Source of the DNA: an uncultured Burkholderiales bacterium
Lineage (GTDB): Bacteria > Pseudomonadota > Gammaproteobacteria > Burkholderiales > Burkholderiaceae
Direction: 5' to 3'
Length of the DNA: 64,000 nt
Assembly: GCA_946480465.1 (NCBI GenBank)
Contig: CAMLJY010000022.1
Location: 20,454-84,453, forward strand
Made by a program: the position numbers and the translations under genes. Below the pieces are notes generated by a model. The model searched no databases. It worked only from the letters and a program-made list of their open reading frames with translations, and was not told the origin of the DNA. How positions within the stretch are numbered: the first letter of the stretch is position 1; every line of letters begins with the position of its first letter. This document shows positions 60,061 through 64,000 of the stretch, piece after piece.

Positions 60061-61065
60061 ATGCCGCACCTGTCGCACCGTTCGTTCACGCTTCTGTCCG
60101 TGTTGCCGTCCGCGGTGCCGTCCCTGCGCCTGTCCCTGCGCCTGTCCCTGCGCCTGTCCCTGCGCCTGTCCCTGCGTCGGCTCGCGGCGGGGCTCGCCGC
60201 GCTGCTGGCGCTGCCGCTGTCCACGCCGGCGCGGGCCGAGCCGGCCGAGGACACGCTGGCGCGCATCCAGCGCACGCAGGTGATCACGATCGGCCACCGC
60301 TCGGAGTCGGTGCCGCTGTCCTACGCCGTCGGCGACCAGGTGATGGGCTACAGCGTGGACATCTGCCGCCACCTGGCCGCGGCCATCGCGCAGGAACTCG
60401 GGCTGAAGCAGTGGCGCATCGCCTACCGGCAGGTCAGCTCGGCCAATCGCTTCGACGCCGTGGAACGCGGCGAGATCGACCTGGAATGCGGCTCCACCAC
60501 CAACACCGCCGCCCGGCGCGAGCGGGTGGCGTTCACGATCCCGCACTTCATCGCCTCGTCGCGCCTGCTGGTGCGCAGTGACCGGCCGCACGAGCGGATC
60601 GAGGACCTGAACGGCGCCACCGTGGCCTCCACCGCCGGCACCACCAACGTCGGCTCGCTCGCGCGCGAGGCGGTGCTGAAGGGCCTGCAGCTCGAGGTCA
60701 TCGAAGCGGCCGACCATGCCCAGGGCGTGGCCTGGGTGCTGTCTGGCCGCGCCGAGGCTTTCGCGATGGACGACGTGCTGCTGTATGGCCTGCGTGCCAG
60801 CGCGCCGCGGCCCGAGGCGCTGAAGGTGATCGGCAAGCCGATCACGATCGAGCCCTATGCCATCGCCTTCCAGCGCGGCAATGCGCGCCTGAAGCGGGTG
60901 GCCGATGCCACGCTGCGCCAGCTGATCGCCAGCCGCGAGCTGCACCGGCTGTACGAGCGCTGGTTCGTCGGGCCGATCCCGCCCAACAACGTGCGGCTGG
61001 ACATGCGCATGCCGCACCTGCTGCTGGACTCGCTGAAGTACCCCAGTGACTACGTGCCGCGCTGA
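60061..61065 (+). CDS. Family 3 (amino-acid-type) solute-binding protein
   Basis: A 334-residue periplasmic protein. The mature part begins 'EPAEDTLARIQRTQVITIGHRSESVPLSYAVGDQVMGYSVDIC', then 'IDLECGSTTNTAARRERVAFTIP' and 'LNGATVASTAGTTNVGSL', the pattern of glutamate/aspartate-type (GltI) binding proteins. The signal peptide is odd: a 60-residue N-terminus containing four and a half copies of S-L-R-L from a 12-bp tandem repeat (60121-60176), so arginines interrupt the usual hydrophobic stretch before the real core 'LAAGLAALLALPL'. No permease or ATPase is adjacent. Controlled most likely by the divergent LysR protein. Confidence 0.9.
   Translation: MPHLSHRSFTLLSVLPSAVPSLRLSLRLSLRLSLRLSLRRLAAGLAALLALPLSTPARAEPAEDTLARIQRTQVITIGHRSESVPLSYAVGDQVMGYSVDICRHLAAAIAQELGLKQWRIAYRQVSSANRFDAVERGEIDLECGSTTNTAARRERVAFTIPHFIASSRLLVRSDRPHERIEDLNGATVASTAGTTNVGSLAREAVLKGLQLEVIEAADHAQGVAWVLSGRAEAFAMDDVLLYGLRASAPRPEALKVIGKPITIEPYAIAFQRGNARLKRVADATLRQLIASRELHRLYERWFVGPIPPNNVRLDMRMPHLLLDSLKYPSDYVPR
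60121..60176. repeat. 12-bp tandem repeat inside a signal peptide
   Basis: TCCCTGCGCCTG occurs four times without change (60121-60168), with a partial fifth copy. Each unit adds Ser-Leu-Arg-Leu to the signal peptide of the binding protein without shifting the frame. Confidence 0.95.
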
Positions 61066-61120
61066 AGGCGGCGCCGGCGATAAGGCGCAAAGCGAGCGGC
61101 AGCGGCCGGCGCCTTCAGCG
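61060..61120. terminator. Large hairpin between convergent genes
   Basis: CGCTGAAGGC...GCCGGC at 61060-61078 pairs with GCCGGC-GCCTTCAGCG at 61105-61120 (16 bp, one 3-base bulge, 26-base loop). It starts within the stop region of the 60061 gene and lies before the stop of the minus-strand gene at 61165. Acts by position as a two-way terminator. Confidence 0.65.
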
Positions 61121-61164
61121 TGTGCCCTCGGCCCCGTTCCGGGGGCCGTGCGGGGCGCACGGGC

Positions 61165-61809
61165 TCAGTACAGGCTGCCGGCAACGCGGGCCGGCAGTTC
61201 GCGGTCATAGGCGTCGCCGTCGACCGCCGGCTCGCCATCGGCGCGCGCCGCGCTGGCCTGCTGCAGCATGCGGCCGGCGCTGGGCAGCGCGGCACGCTCG
61301 GCCCAGGTGGCCGGCTGCCACAGGCGCGAACGCAGCAGCGCGCGCGAGCACTGCAGGAAGACGGTTTCCACCGTGATCACGAGCACGCTGCGCGCCGGCT
61401 TGCCGTCGATCGCGAAGCGCCCGCACAGCGCGGGGTCGACGCTGATCGCCGCGCGGCCGTTCACGCGCAGCGTTTCATTGACCGGGGGCACCATGAACAA
61501 TAGCGCGACGCGCGGATCGGCCAGCACGTTGCGAAGGCTGTCGATGCGGTTGTTGCCGCGGCGGTCGGGCAGCATCAGCGTGCGGTCGTCCTCGACGTGC
61601 ACGAAGCCGGCCGGGTCGCCGCGCGGCGAGACGTCGAGCCCACCGGGGCCGCTGGTGGCCAGGGCGCAGAAGGGCGAGGCTTCGATGACGGCGCGGTAGG
61701 CCGGTGTCAGCGCCGGCACTTCCTTGCGGATGGAGTTGGAGGCCGGCGTGCCGTACAGCGCGGCCAGGGCGGCTTCGTCGCGGATGACGTGGTCAGCCGC
61801 CGCGCTCAC
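61165..61809 (-). CDS. Pyridoxamine-phosphate-oxidase-like flavin-binding protein
   Basis: A 214-residue protein with a split-barrel flavin-binding pattern: 'PFCALATSGPGGLDVSPRGDPAGFVHV', 'LMLPDRRGNNRIDSLRNVL', 'VALLFMVPPVNETLRVNGRAAIS' and 'VLVITVETVFLQC'. This is the MSMEG_1061-type branch of PNPOx-like proteins, whose members bind FMN or F420 and reduce diverse substrates; true pyridoxine synthesis is unlikely. The GTG start at 61809 overlaps the stop of the isochorismatase gene (GTGA), so the two are translationally coupled and probably act on related compounds. Confidence 0.85.
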   Translation of the reverse strand: MSAAADHVIRDEAALAALYGTPASNSIRKEVPALTPAYRAVIEASPFCALATSGPGGLDVSPRGDPAGFVHVEDDRTLMLPDRRGNNRIDSLRNVLADPRVALLFMVPPVNETLRVNGRAAISVDPALCGRFAIDGKPARSVLVITVETVFLQCSRALLRSRLWQPATWAERAALPSAGRMLQQASAARADGEPAVDGDAYDRELPARVAGSLY

Positions 61810-62342
61810 TGGAAATCGACCTCGGCCGCCGGCACCGCGCGGATCACGGTGCCGAAGCTGGTGAGCTTGGGCAGCGTCGCGTTCTCGTGCGCGCGGATCT
61901 GCGCAGCGCTGGCGTGGTCCTTGTCGTGCGTGGTGTGCGCGTCGGACGCCAGCGTCACCCGGTAGCCCAGCGCTGCGGCACGGCGGGTGGTGGTGTCGAC
62001 GCAGAACTCGCTGGCGTAGCCGCAGATCACCAGGTGCTTGATGTCGTGTTCCTGCAGCAGCGGCTCCAGCCGCGTGTTCAGGAAGGAATCCGGCGTGGTC
62101 TTGCTCAGGCGCACGTCGGCGGCATCGGGCCGCAGGCCCGGGGCGAGCTGCCAGCCGGGTGAGTCGGGCGCCAGCGGCGTGCCCGCCCGCTCGTGCTGCA
62201 CGTAGATCACCGGCACGGACAGTGCCCGCGCCCGTTCGGCCAGCGCATTGATGCGCTGGATCACGCCATCCGCATCGCCCGGCGGCGGCGTGGACCCGAA
62301 CAACGCGGCCTGGACATCGATCACCAGCAGGGCAGAGTTCAT
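61806..62342 (-). CDS. Isochorismatase-family cysteine hydrolase
   Basis: A 178-residue hydrolase with the full triad of the family: Asp in 'LLVIDVQAALF', Lys in 'LSKTTPDSFLNT' and Cys in 'SEFCVDTTTRRAAALGY'. The cis-peptide loop 'ICGYASEFC' is as expected. Such enzymes hydrolyse amides or vinyl ethers; it is shorter and of a different branch from the nicotinamidase at 50620. It is the first gene of a coupled pair with the flavin-type protein. Divergent from the acetyltransferase gene (132 bp). The exact substrate is unknown. Confidence 0.9.
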   Translation of the reverse strand: MNSALLVIDVQAALFGSTPPPGDADGVIQRINALAERARALSVPVIYVQHERAGTPLAPDSPGWQLAPGLRPDAADVRLSKTTPDSFLNTRLEPLLQEHDIKHLVICGYASEFCVDTTTRRAAALGYRVTLASDAHTTHDKDHASAAQIRAHENATLPKLTSFGTVIRAVPAAEVDFQ

Positions 62343-62474
62343 CGCTTGCGAGCAGGCTGAAGGGGGACGGCGGATTGTGCGCCACGCGGGCAGGGGCCGG
62401 GCAGATGGCTGCAGTCATGCCAGGCCGGCATTGAGGCAACATGGCCGCTCCGCATCCACGCCAGCGTTGCAGCC

Positions 62475-63116
62475 ATGCCGACCACCACCAGCACGCCGGC
62501 CGCCGTGCTCGAGCACTTCGTCCGAGAGGCGGGAGATGACGCAGGGGCAGGCCCCGATCGCGCAGGGGCCGCAGCGCCGCCGTACCTCGCGGTCCGGCGT
62601 GCGTCGCCCGCCGACCGCTTGCCGCTGTACCGCATGCTGGAGCTGTACCAGCACGACCTGTCCGACATCTGGGACCAGGACCTCGACCTGCATGGCGAGT
62701 TCGGCTATGGGCTCGACCGCTACTGGCAGGACGGGGCCTGCGTGCCGCATGTCTTCACGGTGGCCGGCGCCTATGTCGGATTCGCGCTGGTGGATGCGGC
62801 CGTCAAGCTGCCGGGCGGCGATCGCTGGATGGACCAGTTCTTCGTGATGAAGAAGTACCGCCGCCGCGGTGTCGGGCGGCGGGCCGCCTGGGCCGTGTTC
62901 GACGCCTGCCCCGGCCGCTGGCAGGTGGGGCAGATGGCCGCCAACCTGCCGGCGCAGGCGTTCTGGCGGCGCACAATCGCGGCTTACACCGGCGGTGCCT
63001 TCACCGAACAGGCGCTGGCCGACGGCTGGTGGCAGGGCGTGGTCCAGGCCTTCGGCAGCCCGGCGCCGCCCGCCCCCGACGCCCATCCTTCGTCCCCTCC
63101 GATCCCCTCCCCATGA
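62475..63116 (+). CDS. GNAT-family acetyltransferase
   Basis: A 213-residue protein. After a variable 35-residue N-terminus the GNAT fold is seen: 'LAVRRASPADRLPLYRMLELYQHDL', strand 'PHVFTVAGAYVGFALVDAAV', 'RWMDQFFVMKKYRRRGVGRRAAWAVFDA' with the acetyl-CoA loop R/Q-x-x-G-x-G/A, and 'WQVGQMAANLPAQAFWRRTI'. The last 20 residues are Pro/Ser-rich. Its stop overlaps the start of the methionine aminopeptidase gene (ATGA), so translation is coupled. The acceptor is unknown; the partner suggests N-terminal or peptide-level modification, but this is speculation. Confidence 0.88.
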   Translation: MPTTTSTPAAVLEHFVREAGDDAGAGPDRAGAAAPPYLAVRRASPADRLPLYRMLELYQHDLSDIWDQDLDLHGEFGYGLDRYWQDGACVPHVFTVAGAYVGFALVDAAVKLPGGDRWMDQFFVMKKYRRRGVGRRAAWAVFDACPGRWQVGQMAANLPAQAFWRRTIAAYTGGAFTEQALADGWWQGVVQAFGSPAPPAPDAHPSSPPIPSP

Positions 63117-63871
63117 CCATCCACACCCAGGAAGAACTCGGAGGCCTGCAGCATGCCGGCCGCACCGTGGCCGAGGTGCTGCGCCGCATGGCAGCGGCGA
63201 TCGAGCCCGGCATGCGCACCGACGAACTGGACGCGCTCGGCGAACGCTGGCTGGCCGAGGCCGGTGCCGAACCGGCGCCGCGCCTGACCTACGGCTTTCC
63301 GGGCGCCACCTGCATCAGCGTGGGCGAGGAAATCGCGCACGGCATTCCCGGCGCGCGGGTGATGCGCGCGGGGGACATGGTCAACATCGACGTCTCGGCG
63401 CGTGTCGGCGGCTTTTTTGCCGACACCGGCGCCAGCACCGTGGTGCCGCCGGACAGCCTGCTGAAGCGTCGCGTGCGCCATGCGACGCGCGCGGCGCTGG
63501 AGGCCGCCCTGGCGGAGGTGCGCGACGGCGCGCGGCTGAACCGCATCGGCCTGGCCATCGAACGCGTTGCGCGCAGCAGTGGGCTGCGCATCGTGCGCAA
63601 CCTGTGCAGCCACGGCGTAGGCGCCGCGCTGCACGAGGAGCCCACGGAGATCACCGGTTATCACGAGCCGCGCGACCGGCGCCTGATGCAGGCCGGCCAG
63701 GTCTTCACGATCGAGCCCTTCCTGTCGAGCAAGGCGCGCGAGGCGGTGGACACCGGCGACGGCTGGACGCTGGCCGGCCCGGCCGGCAGCGTGACCGCGC
63801 AGTACGAGCACACGCTGGTGGTCGGCCGCCACGGCCCGATCGTCGTCACCGACCTGGGTTGGGTGCACTGA
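63113..63871 (+). CDS. map: Methionine aminopeptidase, type I
   Basis: A 252-residue metallopeptidase that removes N-terminal methionine. The five metal ligands are found in order: Asp in 'VNIDVSARV', Asp in 'FFADTGAS', His in 'CSHGVGAALHEEP', Glu in 'FTIEPFLS' and Glu in 'QYEHTLVV'. The family sequence is usually C-G-H-G; here it is C-S-H-G. It has no SH3-like N-terminal extension, so it is type I a. It overlaps the GNAT gene by 4 bp. It may be a second, specialised copy, since housekeeping map normally lies beside rpsB, which is not here. Confidence 0.92.
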   Translation: MTIHTQEELGGLQHAGRTVAEVLRRMAAAIEPGMRTDELDALGERWLAEAGAEPAPRLTYGFPGATCISVGEEIAHGIPGARVMRAGDMVNIDVSARVGGFFADTGASTVVPPDSLLKRRVRHATRAALEAALAEVRDGARLNRIGLAIERVARSSGLRIVRNLCSHGVGAALHEEPTEITGYHEPRDRRLMQAGQVFTIEPFLSSKAREAVDTGDGWTLAGPAGSVTAQYEHTLVVGRHGPIVVTDLGWVH

Positions 63872-64000
63872 CGGCTTGACCGGGCGGCGGCTGCGGCCTG
63901 CGGGCGCGTCCGCGGGGTGCACCGCAGGCACGGGCCGGGCCCGGGCGCTCAGAGCCTGTGAAGTATTCCGGCGCGTCCGAGCGGGTGTCCCAGACGGTGC

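Noticed and set aside
63950..64000. Possible end of an insertion sequence (GAGCCTGTGAA at the window edge)
   Set aside because: Some element ends look like this, but no inverted partner, target duplication or transposase is visible, and the window stops 50 bases later.

Overview
The window is one continuous piece of very GC-rich bacterial chromosome (third codon positions are almost all G or C) with dense, mostly short operons on both strands. The gene set (imuA-imuB-dnaE2 mutasome, phasin-like protein, TAXI-type binding protein, NrtR-regulated NAD salvage, MocR and LysR regulators) fits a betaproteobacterium of the order Burkholderiales. That placement is an inference from composition and gene content; no rRNA or tRNA gene is present to confirm it. 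I see no CRISPR array, prophage, complete insertion sequence or origin.

Layout. 1-5.5 kb: end of an EamA transporter, an exported SRPBCC-like protein, a small membrane protein, a large wHTH/dead-cyclase/TPR regulator and a PAP2/haloperoxidase-type phosphatase with a long Gly-Gln repeat. 5.5-9.9 kb (minus strand): a large HEFGH-containing protein, a LuxR-type regulator and an orphan histidine kinase. 10.2-19.2 kb: an ABC import system of the Fe3+/phosphonate/phosphoglycerate type with two ATPases, two binding proteins, one fused permease and a LysR regulator, followed by a DMT transporter. Three copies of a composite operator-like element mark the starts of its units. 19.4-21.8 kb: proline dehydrogenase and a lipoprotein glycerophosphodiesterase. 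21.8-25.1 kb: a MocR regulator divergent from a PdxA-like dehydrogenase and a TIM-barrel protein. 25.2-28.5 kb: a Fic protein with an operator-like repeat at its start, a broken lipoprotein gene and a TAXI-type binding protein. 28.5-34.1 kb: SOS box plus imuA-imuB-dnaE2.

34.3-44.4 kb: small proteins, a DksA-type zinc-finger protein, a phasin-like protein, an NTF2-like protein, a zinc metalloprotease lipoprotein, a hybrid histidine kinase and an RTX protein. 44.5-54.2 kb: NAD salvage genes (NMN adenylyltransferase/Nudix, nadE, pncB, pncA and an NrtR-type regulator) interleaved with a membrane glycosyltransferase-like protein and an SGNH lipoprotein. 54.4-58.9 kb: a chemoreceptor, a small membrane protein and a cyclic-nucleotide-domain patatin. 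59.0-61.1 kb: a LysR regulator divergent from an amino-acid-type binding protein. 61.2-63.9 kb: a coupled flavin-type oxidase/isochorismatase pair, then a GNAT/methionine aminopeptidase pair.

The best leads for follow-up are the threefold operator in the ABC region, the MocR-PdxA-TIM barrel module, the self-regulation signature of the Fic gene, the clamp-binding motif plus decapeptide repeat in ImuA, and several simple repeats lying inside genes (Gly-Gln tract, signal-peptide repeat).
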